Positions 35,901 to 44,185 of a stretch of 64,000 nucleotides of DNA are shown here, in pieces (positions within the stretch are counted from its first letter, which is position 1; the number at the start of each line of letters is the position of its first letter). The stretch covers positions 22,106-86,105 of the forward strand of contig JBQTIB010000076.1 in NCBI GenBank assembly GCA_052389435.1. The letters run 5' to 3'. Both the position numbers and the translations under genes were made by a program. This stretch comes from JBQTKD01 sp052389435. GTDB lineage: Bacteria; Actinomycetota; Actinomycetes; Sporichthyales; Sporichthyaceae. The notes beneath the pieces were generated by a model that was not told the DNA's origin, did no database searches, and was given only the letters and a program-made list of their open reading frames with translations.

Positions 35901-37285
35901 GCGTGGCCGAGTACGGGTCCGTCGGCGTCTCCGCCGGCCTGGGCGCGCGCGGCGCCGAATCGCCGCCCAGACCGGGCCGGGTGATCGCCACCGGTTTCGC
36001 CGGGGCGATCGCCGTCGGCACCGCGCTGCTGTCCCTGCCCTTCGCCACCGCCGCCGGCGAGCGCGCCCCGTTCGTCGACGCCCTGTTCACGGCGACCTCC
36101 GCCGTCTGCGTGACCGGACTGGTCACGGTGGACACGGGCAGCTACTGGTCCGGCTTCGGCGAGGCGGTGATTCTCCTGCTGATCCAACTCGGCGGGCTCG
36201 GCATCATGACCGCCGCCAGCCTGGTCGCGATCGTGCTCTCCCGGCGGCTGAGCCTGCGCACGCGGCTGATCGCCCAGGCCGAGACCAAGACCCTGCGGGC
36301 CGGCGACGTACGGCGAGTGGTGCGCAACGTGGTCGTGTTCAGCCTGAGCTTCGAGGCCGTCGTCGCCGTCGTACTCGCCGCGAGGTTCGCCTTCGGCTAC
36401 GGGCAGTCGCCCGCCGACGCCGTCTACTCCGGGGTGTTCCACAGCGTCAGCGCCTTCAACAACGCCGGCTTCGGGCTCTACCCCGACAGCCTCACCCGCT
36501 ACGCCACCGACCCCTGGATCTGTCTGACCGTCGCCGGTGCCGTCGTCGTGGGCGGGCTCGGCTTTCCGGTGGTGTTCGAACTCGCGCGCAACTGGCGTCG
36601 GCCGCGATCGTGGTCGGTGCTGACGAGGATCAGCGTGGTCCTCACCGGTTGGCTGCTCGCCGTGGGAACGGCCTTCTTCCTGCTCGCCGAATCGACCAAC
36701 GAGCGCACGCTCGGGCCGATGGACGGCGGATCGAAGGTCCTCGCGGCCTTCTTCGCCGCCGTCATGCCACGCACCGCGGGCTTCAACTCGATCGACGTCG
36801 GAGCGCTGCGCTCGGAGAGTCTGCTGTTCACCGACGCGCTGATGTTCGTCGGCGGCGGGAGCGCGGGTACCGCCGGCGGCATCAAAATCACCACGTTCGG
36901 ACTGCTCGCCTACGTGCTGTGGGCGCAGATGCGCGGCGACCCCGACGTGGAGGTCGGCCGCCGTCGCCGCGTTCCCGAGGCGAACCAACGGGAGGCGCTC
37001 GCGGTCGTGATGCTCGGCATCGGCCTGGTCTTCACCGGGACCCTGGCCATGCTCGCCCTGACCGACCTTCAGGTCGAGGCGGTGCTGTTCGAGACGGTCT
37101 CGGCCTTCGCCACCGTCGGACTGTCCACCGGCGTCACCGCCGACCTGCCCGCCTCGGCGCACCTGGTGCTGGTGGCGTTGATGTTTCTCGGCCGCATCGG
37201 CCCGCTCACGCTGGCGACCGGCCTCGCCCTGCGCGAACGCTCTCGGCGCCACCGGCTACCGGAGGAAAGGACGATCGTTGGCTAG
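35897..37285 (+). CDS. trkH: TrkH/KtrB-type potassium channel subunit
   Basis: A 462-residue K+ translocating subunit with four M1-P-M2 repeats. The filter loops are TSAVCVTGLVT, SVSAFNNAGFG, PRTAGFNSID and FATVGLSTGVT, each with the key glycine. The size is nearer to KtrB than to E. coli TrkH. The ATG overlaps the KimA stop, and its own stop lies 8 bases inside the trkA gene, so these three genes are an operon. Confidence 0.93.
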   Translation: MSVAEYGSVGVSAGLGARGAESPPRPGRVIATGFAGAIAVGTALLSLPFATAAGERAPFVDALFTATSAVCVTGLVTVDTGSYWSGFGEAVILLLIQLGGLGIMTAASLVAIVLSRRLSLRTRLIAQAETKTLRAGDVRRVVRNVVVFSLSFEAVVAVVLAARFAFGYGQSPADAVYSGVFHSVSAFNNAGFGLYPDSLTRYATDPWICLTVAGAVVVGGLGFPVVFELARNWRRPRSWSVLTRISVVLTGWLLAVGTAFFLLAESTNERTLGPMDGGSKVLAAFFAAVMPRTAGFNSIDVGALRSESLLFTDALMFVGGGSAGTAGGIKITTFGLLAYVLWAQMRGDPDVEVGRRRRVPEANQREALAVVMLGIGLVFTGTLAMLALTDLQVEAVLFETVSAFATVGLSTGVTADLPASAHLVLVALMFLGRIGPLTLATGLALRERSRRHRLPEERTIVG

Positions 37286-37940
37286 ACACAGGGACCCCGT
37301 TGCCGTCGTCGGGCTCGGGCGCTTCGGCGCCGCGCTGGCCGTGGAGTTGGCCCGGATCGGCACCGAAGTGCTCGCCGTCGACAGCGACGAACGCACGGTC
37401 GCGCGATTGGCCGGTCGCCTCGACCGCGTCCTGATCGCCGACTGCACCGACCCCGAGGCGCTCGAGGAGATCGGGATCGGCGACTTCGCCCGGGTGGTCG
37501 TGGCGATCGGCAGCGACCAGCAGGCGAGCATCCTGACGACCTCGCTGCTGGTCGACCTCGGCATACCGTCCATCTGGGTCAAGGCCCTCGACGCCCAACA
37601 CGCGAAGATCCTGCACCGCATCGGTGCCCACCGGGTCGTGCTGCCGGAGCACGAGATGGGCGAACGGGTGGCGCACCTGGTGGGCGGGGACCTGCTCGAC
37701 TACCTCGAGGTCGCCCCCGGCTGGGTACTGGCCAGGACCTTTCCCCCCAAGGAGTTCGTGGGCGTCCCGCTGGGCCGCTCCGGGCTGCGCGCGAAGCACC
37801 GCGTCTGCGTGGTGTCGGTCAAACCCGAACTCGACGAGGAGTTCGCGCACGCCGACGACGACACGATCCTGGGGTTCGGAGACCACGTTCTCGTCGCCGG
37901 AACGCCCCGGGACGTGGAACGCTTCCTGGCGGCGCTGTAA
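37278..37940 (+). CDS. trkA: TrkA/KtrA-type RCK regulatory subunit
   Basis: A 220-residue cytosolic subunit that gates the TrkH/KtrB channel. RCK_N Rossmann fold with VVGLGRFGAALA and acidic AVDSD, then an RCK_C domain from ~residue 135. One RCK pair, as in KtrA. Starts with TTG at 37278, well supported by GGAGGAAAGG at 37261-37270. Its stop codon lies in a triplicated 15-bp repeat. Confidence 0.92.
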   Translation: MARHRDPVAVVGLGRFGAALAVELARIGTEVLAVDSDERTVARLAGRLDRVLIADCTDPEALEEIGIGDFARVVVAIGSDQQASILTTSLLVDLGIPSIWVKALDAQHAKILHRIGAHRVVLPEHEMGERVAHLVGGDLLDYLEVAPGWVLARTFPPKEFVGVPLGRSGLRAKHRVCVVSVKPELDEEFAHADDDTILGFGDHVLVAGTPRDVERFLAAL

Positions 37941-37975
37941 CCGTCGGCGCTGTAACCGTCGGCGCTGTAACCGTC
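37931..37975 (+). repeat. Three tandem 15-bp units carrying the trkA stop codon
   Basis: GGCGCTGTAACCGTC is repeated three times exactly (37931, 37946, 37961), then GGCG. The first copy contains the trkA TAA; because the unit is 15 bases, each copy gives an in-frame TAA, a triple stop. Confidence 0.95.
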
Positions 37976-38006
37976 GGCGTTCGACCTCGAGGTGGAGACT
38001 GACCGC

Positions 38007-39428
38007 GTGGTGACCTCGAGCGGGCCGGACGCGGCGACGACGGTGGACGCTGGACTGTCCGCGCGTCGCCGCAGGAGCGGCCTGCTCCTTGCCGTCGTCG
38101 TGCTCGCCGCGACGACCTCGGTGCTCGTTCCGTTGCGCGACGAGGTCTCGCCCGCCTCGGTGCTGTTGATCTACGTGCTGGCCGTCGTCGCGGTCGCCGT
38201 CGTGGGCGGACTGCTGCCCGCGCTGCTCACCGCCGTTGCGGCCTACTCCGTGGTCCACGTGTGGCTGGTCGAGCCCTACGGGGAACTCGGCATTGCCGAC
38301 GTCGACAACGCAATCTCCGTGGCCATTTTCGGACTGGTGGCGGTGGTGGTCAGCGTGACCGTCGAGTTCGCCGCCCGCTCGCGGGCGGCGGCCGAGCGCA
38401 CCGGCGCCGAGGCCGAACTGCTCTCGCGGCTGGCGGCTGCGCCGGTAAACGTGACCTCCCTGGCCGACCTGCTCGAGGAGGTGGCGCAGACCTTCGGACT
38501 GAGTTCGGTCGCACTGCTGGACGAATCGGGCGGGAAACGGCGGGTGCTCGGGTTCGTCGGCACCGAACCCGAGGGCGAGACGGCGAGAAACTCGACCCTG
38601 TCGGTGGACGCCGGCGACGGCCTGCGGCTCGTTGGACACGGGCAGCCCGTCCTGGCCGCCGACCGCCGGCTGCTCACCCGGCTGGCGGCCGCGGCCGCGC
38701 GTTCGGCGCAGGTCCAACGGGTGGCCGCCGACGCAGCACAGGCCAGGGAACTCGCCGAGATCGATCGGCTGCGTTCGGCCCTGCTCGCCGCGGTTGGGCA
38801 CGATCTGCGGACCCCGCTCGCGGGCATCAAGGCCGCGGCCTCCAGCCTGCGTCAGCCGGACGTCGACTGGAGCGAGGCCGACCGCGACGCCTTCCTGGCC
38901 GACATCGAGGACTCCGCGGACCGGCTCGGCGACCTCGTCGCCAACCTGTTGGCGATGAGCCGCCTCCAGGCCGGGGTGCTGTCGGTGCAGCGTGACCAGG
39001 TCGGGCTCGACGAGGTGGTCGTGCGTGCCGTGCTGGGCACCGGCGAGGCCGTCGTCGTGGACGTTCCCGACGACCTGCCGCTGCTCGACACCGACCCCGG
39101 CCTCCTCGAACGGGTGGTGGCCAATCTGGTTCGCAACGCCGAGCGCTTTGCGCCGGCCGGCACCGCGGTCACGGTCCGCGGCCGGCTCGAACCCGACGGT
39201 GCGGCCGTCACGGTGGCGGTGGTCGACTCCGGACCCGGCGTCGCCCCGGCAGACTGGGCCACCATGTTCGCGCCCTTCCAACGACTCGACGACCGCGGCG
39301 GCGGGGTCGGCCTCGGGCTGGCCATCGCCCGCGGCTTCACCGAGGCCCTCGGCGGGCGCCTGACCCCGTCGCAGACCCCCGGAGGCGGACTCACCATGAC
39401 CGTGCGCCTTCCCCTGGGCGCGGCGTGA
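38007..39428 (+). CDS. KdpD-like sensor kinase lacking the N-terminal KdpD/Usp module
   Basis: A 473-residue histidine kinase: four membrane segments (residues ~25-120, DUF4118 as in KdpD), a GAF-like region (~145-245), the phospho-acceptor box VGHDLRTPLAGIKAAASSLR, and an ATPase domain with NLVRNAERFAP, DSGPGV and GVGLGLAIA. Full KdpD has an extra ~350-residue N-terminal cytosolic part with a Walker-type ATP site and Usp domain; it is absent here and no such coding lies upstream. GTG 38007 has GGTGGAG upstream; GTG 37992 would add five residues. Lies between trkA and the response regulator, so it probably senses K+ or turgor to control these transporters. Confidence 0.88.
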   Translation: MVTSSGPDAATTVDAGLSARRRRSGLLLAVVVLAATTSVLVPLRDEVSPASVLLIYVLAVVAVAVVGGLLPALLTAVAAYSVVHVWLVEPYGELGIADVDNAISVAIFGLVAVVVSVTVEFAARSRAAAERTGAEAELLSRLAAAPVNVTSLADLLEEVAQTFGLSSVALLDESGGKRRVLGFVGTEPEGETARNSTLSVDAGDGLRLVGHGQPVLAADRRLLTRLAAAAARSAQVQRVAADAAQARELAEIDRLRSALLAAVGHDLRTPLAGIKAAASSLRQPDVDWSEADRDAFLADIEDSADRLGDLVANLLAMSRLQAGVLSVQRDQVGLDEVVVRAVLGTGEAVVVDVPDDLPLLDTDPGLLERVVANLVRNAERFAPAGTAVTVRGRLEPDGAAVTVAVVDSGPGVAPADWATMFAPFQRLDDRGGGVGLGLAIARGFTEALGGRLTPSQTPGGGLTMTVRLPLGAA

Positions 39429-39438
39429 GCGGGCACGG

Positions 39439-40131
39439 GTGAACGGGGACGGGGCGCGGATCCTGGTCGTGGAGGACGAACCGACGCTGCTGCGCGCGCT
39501 CGCGATCAACCTCAAGGCCCGCCGTTACACCGTGGACACCGCCGCCACCGGGGCCGACGCCCTGGCCGTCGCCGCGCGACACGCCCCGGACCTGGTGATC
39601 CTGGACCTCGGCCTGCCGGACCTGGACGGCGTCGAGGTGATCGAGGGGCTGCGCGGGTGGCTGCGGGCGCCGATCGTCGTGCTCTCGGCGCGCGAAGACC
39701 AGGCGCAGAAGGTCGCCGCGCTCGACGCGGGCGCCGACGACTACGTCACCAAGCCGTTCGGGATGGACGAGCTCCTGGCCCGAGTGCGCGCGGCGCTGCG
39801 TCGTTCCGCCGACCCGGGGGAGTCGACCCCCGTGGTGGTTGCCGAGTCCTTCACCGTGGACCTGGCGGCCAAGCGCGTGGTCACGGCTGCGTGCGCCGAG
39901 GTCCGCCTAACCCCCACCGAATGGGGAATCCTGGAAATCCTCGTGCGCAATGCGGGCAAGCAGGTGAGTCAGCGTCAGCTGCTCCAGGAGGTCTGGGGGC
40001 CCGCCTACGGCACCGAAACGAACTACCTGCGCGTCTACCTCGCCCAGTTGCGTCGCAAGCTCGAGCCCGAACCCGCTCGCCCTCGGCACCTGATCACCGA
40101 CCCCGGGATGGGCTACCGGTTCGAGCTCTAG
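39439..40131 (+). CDS. KdpE-like OmpR/PhoB-family response regulator
   Basis: A 230-residue regulator: receiver domain (ILVVEDEPTLLRAL, phospho-acceptor in LVILDLGLPDLDG, KPFGMDELLARV) and winged-helix DNA-binding domain (VRLTPTEWGILEIL, ETNYLRVYLAQLRRKLEPEP). It starts 10 bases after the kinase stop and precedes the second KimA-like gene by 11 bases, placing it in the same operon. No kdpFABC genes are in the window, so its targets are likely the local transporters or a distant kdp locus. Confidence 0.92.
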   Translation: MNGDGARILVVEDEPTLLRALAINLKARRYTVDTAATGADALAVAARHAPDLVILDLGLPDLDGVEVIEGLRGWLRAPIVVLSAREDQAQKVAALDAGADDYVTKPFGMDELLARVRAALRRSADPGESTPVVVAESFTVDLAAKRVVTAACAEVRLTPTEWGILEILVRNAGKQVSQRQLLQEVWGPAYGTETNYLRVYLAQLRRKLEPEPARPRHLITDPGMGYRFEL

Positions 40132-40142
40132 AGTTATCCCCC

Positions 40143-42128
40143 GTGCGAGTGCTGGAGGTCGGGAAGCGACTGCTGCTCGGCTCACCGGTACACAGCAACC
40201 GGCTGGGCGACACGCTGCTGTCCAAGCGCATCGCGCTCCCGATCTTCGCCTCCGGCCCGCTGTCCTCGGTGGCCTACGCCCCCCAGGAGATCTTCCTGGT
40301 CCTGTCGGTGGCGGGCATCGCCTACTTCCACAGCGGGCTGTGGTTCGGGTTGGCCATCGCGACGATGGTGCTGGTCGTCGTCGCCTCCTATCGGCAGAAC
40401 GTCCGGGCCTACCCGGGCGGCGGCGGGGACTACGACGTCGCCAAGGCCAACCTGGGCCGCACCGGGGGGCTCACCGTCGGCGCGGCGCTGATCGCGGACT
40501 ACGTCCTGACCGTCGCGGTGTCCACCTCGGCGGCGGTGGACAACCTCGGCGCCGCCGTCCCGGTGGTGGCCGAGCATCGGGTCGCGTTCGCGCTGCTGAT
40601 CGTCGCCGTGCTCGCGTTGGTCAACCTGCGCGGCACGAGCGGTTCCGGCGGGCTGCTGGCGATCCCCACCTACGCCTTCGTGATCGGCATGATCGCGCTG
40701 ATCGCCGTCGGACTGTTCCGCCACTTCGCCCTCGACGACGACCTGCGCGCCCCGACTGCCGACTACGAGATCGTGGAGAACAGCACCAACCTCGGCACCC
40801 TCGCGCTGATCGTGCTGGCCGTTCGGGCGTTCTCCGCCGGCAGCGTGGCGGCCGCGGGGTTCGAGCAGACTGCGCACAGCGTGCCGGCGCTGAAGGAACC
40901 CAAACCGCGCAACGCGGCGACGGTCCTGCTGTTGACCGGCCTGGCGTCGGTGACCATGTTCACCGGCCTGGTGGCCCTCGGCATGCTGACCGACGTGCGG
41001 ATCGCGGCCGACCCGGCTCGGGACATCCTCATCGACGGCGTCCCGGCGGGCCCGGGCTACACCCAGGAACCGATCATCGCCCAGGTGTCGGCGGCGGTCT
41101 TCGGGGACGGCTCCGCGATGTTCGTCTACCTGACCGCGGTCGCGACCCTGATCCTGGTGTTCGCCGCCAACACCTCCTTCAACGGCTTCCCGCTCTTCGG
41201 GGAGATCCTGGCCCGCGACGGGTTCCTGCCCAAGCAACTGCGTCAACGCGGTGACCGCCTCGCCTTCAGCAACGGCATTTTCGTCCTGGCCGTAGCCGCG
41301 GGTCTGCTGGTCGTCGCCGTCGACGCCGACGTCAGCCAGTTGATCCTGATGTACATCCTGGCCGTCTTCATCTGTCTGACGTTGGGTCAGGTGGGTCTGG
41401 TGCGGCACTGGGCGCAGGTCCTTCGCAACCGGCCCGACGCCGGGGAACGCTCCCGGGCGCAGCGGGCGCGGCTGGTCAACGGGCTCGGCGCGGTGCTCAC
41501 CGGTGCGGTATTGCTCGTGACCGTCGTCGCGGAGTTCGCCGACGGCGCGTACGTGGTCCTGCTGGTCGTCCCCGTGCTGTTCTTTGCGATGCGGGGCATC
41601 GCCCGCCACTACGACCAGGTGGAGATCGAACTCGCTCCGCCGCCGGGTGGGGTCACCCTGCCCAGTCGCATCCACGGGGTGGTGCTGGTCTCCCGGGTCC
41701 ACACCCCGGCGCTGCGTGCGCTCGCGTTCGCCCGCGCCACCCGGCCGGACACCCTGACCGCGCTGACGGTGCAGACCTCGCAGTCCTCGACGACGGGGAT
41801 CCTCGCGGAGTGGGCCACGCACGACATCCCGGTGCCCCTGACCGTGCTCGACTCGCCCTACCGCGAGGTGAACAAACCGATCCTGGAGTACGTCCGGCGG
41901 CTGCGCACGGGACCGCGGGACGTGGTCTGCGTGTTCGTCCCGGAGTACGTCGTCGGCCGGTGGTGGGAGCAGTTGCTGCACAACCAGAGCGCGCTGCGGT
42001 TGAAGGCCCGACTGCTGTTCGAACCGGGCGTCATGGTCACCAGCGTGCCCTGGCAGTTGGGGTCCGCGGAGCTGTTGCAGGCCCGGCTGGCGCACCGGGC
42101 CGGGGACGAAACGGACGTCGGGCCCTAA
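40143..42128 (+). CDS. KimA-like APC-superfamily permease, copy 2 (altered ligand-site residues)
   Basis: A 661-residue paralogue of the permease at 33930, with the same architecture and high similarity throughout. It differs at conserved places: ASDPLSS is ASGPLSS (Gly38, codon 40254-40256), and SGCAALTGVEAI is SAGSVAAAGFEQT. In KimA these segments line the K+ sites, so copy 2 probably transports something else, transports with different coupling, or regulates. ADYVLTVAVS is retained. No frameshift, stop or other sign of decay. Start GTG 40143, 11 bases after the response-regulator stop. Confidence 0.85.
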   Translation: MRVLEVGKRLLLGSPVHSNRLGDTLLSKRIALPIFASGPLSSVAYAPQEIFLVLSVAGIAYFHSGLWFGLAIATMVLVVVASYRQNVRAYPGGGGDYDVAKANLGRTGGLTVGAALIADYVLTVAVSTSAAVDNLGAAVPVVAEHRVAFALLIVAVLALVNLRGTSGSGGLLAIPTYAFVIGMIALIAVGLFRHFALDDDLRAPTADYEIVENSTNLGTLALIVLAVRAFSAGSVAAAGFEQTAHSVPALKEPKPRNAATVLLLTGLASVTMFTGLVALGMLTDVRIAADPARDILIDGVPAGPGYTQEPIIAQVSAAVFGDGSAMFVYLTAVATLILVFAANTSFNGFPLFGEILARDGFLPKQLRQRGDRLAFSNGIFVLAVAAGLLVVAVDADVSQLILMYILAVFICLTLGQVGLVRHWAQVLRNRPDAGERSRAQRARLVNGLGAVLTGAVLLVTVVAEFADGAYVVLLVVPVLFFAMRGIARHYDQVEIELAPPPGGVTLPSRIHGVVLVSRVHTPALRALAFARATRPDTLTALTVQTSQSSTTGILAEWATHDIPVPLTVLDSPYREVNKPILEYVRRLRTGPRDVVCVFVPEYVVGRWWEQLLHNQSALRLKARLLFEPGVMVTSVPWQLGSAELLQARLAHRAGDETDVGP

Positions 42129-42147
42129 TCTCGCTCGTCGCTCAACT

Positions 42148-42170
42148 TTTACTGACGATACGTCAGTAAA
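42148..42170. promoter_or_regulatory. Perfect palindrome, candidate operator
   Basis: TTTACTGACG-ATA-CGTCAGTAAA: 10-bp arms around a 3-base centre, AT-rich in a GC-rich context. No T-run follows, so a repressor site (TetR-like geometry) is more likely than a terminator. It lies 20 bases after the KimA-2 stop and ~130 before the ice-binding-type gene. Confidence 0.65.
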
Positions 42171-42221
42171 CCTGCATCGGGCCGTTTCCGGCATGCGATG
42201 GGATGAATTCCTTATCTGGAT

Positions 42222-42301
42222 CTACCGGGACCCCGAAGAGACAGGTAGCGATGGGCGAGCTCGGCTCGCCCACGGCAAGGCCGGAAGGGTGGCATCACCC
42301 C
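42222..42301 (+). ncRNA. Structured 5' leader of the ice-binding-type gene, possible riboswitch (class unknown)
   Basis: Three nested or serial helices can form: CTACC (42222-42226) with GGTAG (42244-42248); a perfect 9-bp hairpin TGGGCGAGC-TCG-GCTCGCCCA (42252-42272); and GGGTG-GCAT-CACCC (42287-42300), which abuts the GTG start and includes part of the likely ribosome site GGAAGGG. Such an arrangement could gate translation. It does not match any riboswitch core I know; only a loose likeness to GEMM/c-di-GMP-I flanking motifs is visible. Confidence 0.4.
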
Positions 42302-43384
42302 GTGAAAGCTCCTACGACCGCTCGTCTTCCCCATCGCGCCGCAGCGACGCATCGCCGCCCCGGCCGCCGTCCCAGCCCGCGGAGGATCGGCTCGGGGGCG
42401 ACTGCCGGTGCGGCAGTCCTCGCCGGATTCGCCGGGGTCAACTCGGCGGCCGCCGCCGAACAGGCCGCCGTGGGGCTGGGGACGACGTCCTCGTTCGTCG
42501 TTCTCGCGGGCAGCACGGTCACCAACACCGGGCCCTCGGTGCTGGGTGGCGATCTCGGGCTCAGCCCGGGTTCGGCCGTCACCGGGTTCGGGCCGGGTCA
42601 ACTCTCCGAGGGCGGCGTGCAACACGTGGCCTCCGGCGTCGCCGACCAGGCGAAAGTGGACTTGAACACGGCCTGGGTCGACGCGGCCGGCCGCACCCCG
42701 GCGAACGCCGCCGCGGACGACCTCGTTGGGCTGACGTTGACTCCGGGGGTGTACCGGCACGCCTCCGGCCTGGGGCTGACCGGCACGGTCACCCTGGACG
42801 CCCAGGACGATCCCAGTGCCGTGTTCGTCTTCCAGGCCGGGTCCACCCTGATCACCGGCTCCGGAAGCCGCGTCGTACTCGTGCGCGGGGCGCAGGCGTG
42901 CAACGTCTTCTGGCAGATCGGCAGCTCGGCCACGCTCGGGACGAACTCCGTTTTCCGCGGCAACCTCATGGCCCTCGCCTCGGCCACCGTGCAGACCGGA
43001 GCCGCCGTGATCGGCCGCGTCATGGCCCTGGAAGGCGCGGTCACTCTGGACAGCAACACGATCTCCAAGCCGAGTTGCGCCGCCGGCGGTGGTGACGGCG
43101 GCGGTGGTGACGGCAGCGGCGGTGACGGCAGCGGTGGTGACGGCGGTGACGGCGGTGACGGCAGCGGCAGCGGTGGTGGCGGCGGCGGCGGTGGTGGCGG
43201 CGGCGGTGACGGCGGCGGCGGCGGTGGTGGTGGTGGCGGTGGTGACGGCGGCGGCGGTGACGGTGACGGCGGTGGTGACGGCGGCGGCGGTGACGGCGGT
43301 TCGGGTGGTGGCGGTGGCTCGGGTGGCGGTGGCGGCTCGGGCGGAGGGCCGAACACGCCCGCATACCCGAACACGGGACGCTGA
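42302..43384 (+). CDS. Secreted DUF3494 ice-binding-type protein with Gly/Asp-rich tail
   Basis: A 360-residue protein. A long basic N-terminal signal (residues ~1-55) ends near VNSAAAAEQ. The DUF3494 beta-helix domain (~57-258) shows FVVLAGSTVTNTGPSVLGGD, LTPGVYRHASGLGLTGTVTLD, VFVFQAGSTLITGSGS, CNVFWQIGSSATLGTNS and GRVMALEGAVTLDSNTI, all typical of ice-binding-like adhesive proteins. The last ~100 residues are almost only Gly, Asp and Ser, ending in YPNTGR: a sortase-like pentapeptide with no following membrane anchor. GTG 42302 is chosen; an ATG at 42203 would put the structured leader inside the coding region. A role as surface adhesin or ice-binder is inferred. Confidence 0.85.
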   Translation: MKAPTTARLPHRAAATHRRPGRRPSPRRIGSGATAGAAVLAGFAGVNSAAAAEQAAVGLGTTSSFVVLAGSTVTNTGPSVLGGDLGLSPGSAVTGFGPGQLSEGGVQHVASGVADQAKVDLNTAWVDAAGRTPANAAADDLVGLTLTPGVYRHASGLGLTGTVTLDAQDDPSAVFVFQAGSTLITGSGSRVVLVRGAQACNVFWQIGSSATLGTNSVFRGNLMALASATVQTGAAVIGRVMALEGAVTLDSNTISKPSCAAGGGDGGGGDGSGGDGSGGDGGDGGDGSGSGGGGGGGGGGGGDGGGGGGGGGGGDGGGGDGDGGGDGGGGDGGSGGGGGSGGGGGSGGGPNTPAYPNTGR

Positions 43385-43471
43385 GCCCGTCCTGGCGAGC
43401 GCCTCCCGGCCGCCGAGTTCTCGCGGACTCGGCGGTCGGCGGGCCGTCGACATCGCCTAGGCTCCCGGTCC

Positions 43472-44146
43472 GTGGCCGTCCAAATCTCTCCCAGCATCCT
43501 GTCCGCGGACTTCGGCGCTCTCGTTGCGGAGTGCGAGCGTGTCGCCGGGCACGCCGACTGGCTCCACGTCGATGTGATGGACAATCACTTCGTCCCGAAC
43601 CTGACGCTGGGGCTGCCCATCGTCGAGGCACTGCTGAAGTCGGTGAGCACGCCGGTGGACTGCCACCTGATGATCGCCGACCCGGACCGCTGGGCCCCCG
43701 CCTACGCCGAGGCCGGCGCGGGCAGCGTCACCTTCCACCTCGAGGCCGCGCACGCCCCGGTGCGCCTGGCGCGCGCCATTCGCCGGGAGGGTGCTCGGGT
43801 CGGCGTCGGCCTCAAGCCCGCGACGCCGCTGGAAGCAGTCACGGACATTCTCGACGAGATCGACATGCTCCTGCTGATGACCGTCGAGCCCGGCTTCGGC
43901 GGCCAGAAGTTCCTCGATCTCGTGCTCCCGAAGATCCGCCGCGCACGCCAGCTCGTCGACACCCGCGACCTCGACATCTGGCTCCAGGTCGACGGCGGCG
44001 TCTCCGACGAGACCATCGAACGCTGCGCCGAGGCCGGCGCGGACGTCTTCGTCGCCGGTTCCGCGGTCTACGGCGCCGCCGACCCCGCGGCGGCGATCGA
44101 CAAACTGCGAGCCGCAGCGGAAGCCGCCGCCCCGCAACGTGCCTAA
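43472..44146 (+). CDS. rpe: Ribulose-phosphate 3-epimerase
   Basis: Interconverts ribulose 5-phosphate and xylulose 5-phosphate. A 224-residue TIM barrel starting ISPSILSADFG, with metal ligands in HVDVMDNHF and DCHLMI, phosphate loop VEPGFGGQKF and catalytic VDGGV. GTG start. It stands in the conserved rsmB-rpe-ribD order but is separated from rsmB here by the potassium and ice-binding-type genes. Confidence 0.96.
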   Translation: MAVQISPSILSADFGALVAECERVAGHADWLHVDVMDNHFVPNLTLGLPIVEALLKSVSTPVDCHLMIADPDRWAPAYAEAGAGSVTFHLEAAHAPVRLARAIRREGARVGVGLKPATPLEAVTDILDEIDMLLLMTVEPGFGGQKFLDLVLPKIRRARQLVDTRDLDIWLQVDGGVSDETIERCAEAGADVFVAGSAVYGAADPAAAIDKLRAAAEAAAPQRA

Positions 44147-44185
44147 CCCACGCCGTCCCACCAGTCCCACCAGGCGTTCGCAAAC

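Noticed and set aside
42203..42301. Coding extension of the ice-binding-type protein from ATG 42203
   Set aside because: It would add unconserved residues before a good signal peptide and would cover helices that look like a regulatory leader.
42222..42301. Assigning the leader to the c-di-GMP-I (GEMM) class
   Set aside because: Only short flanking likenesses; the GNRA-capped helix and GCAAAGCC core are missing.
43089..43460. Ala/Val-rich frame in the Gly/Asp tail
   Set aside because: An artefact of reading the GGN/GAC repeats one base over; no start context.
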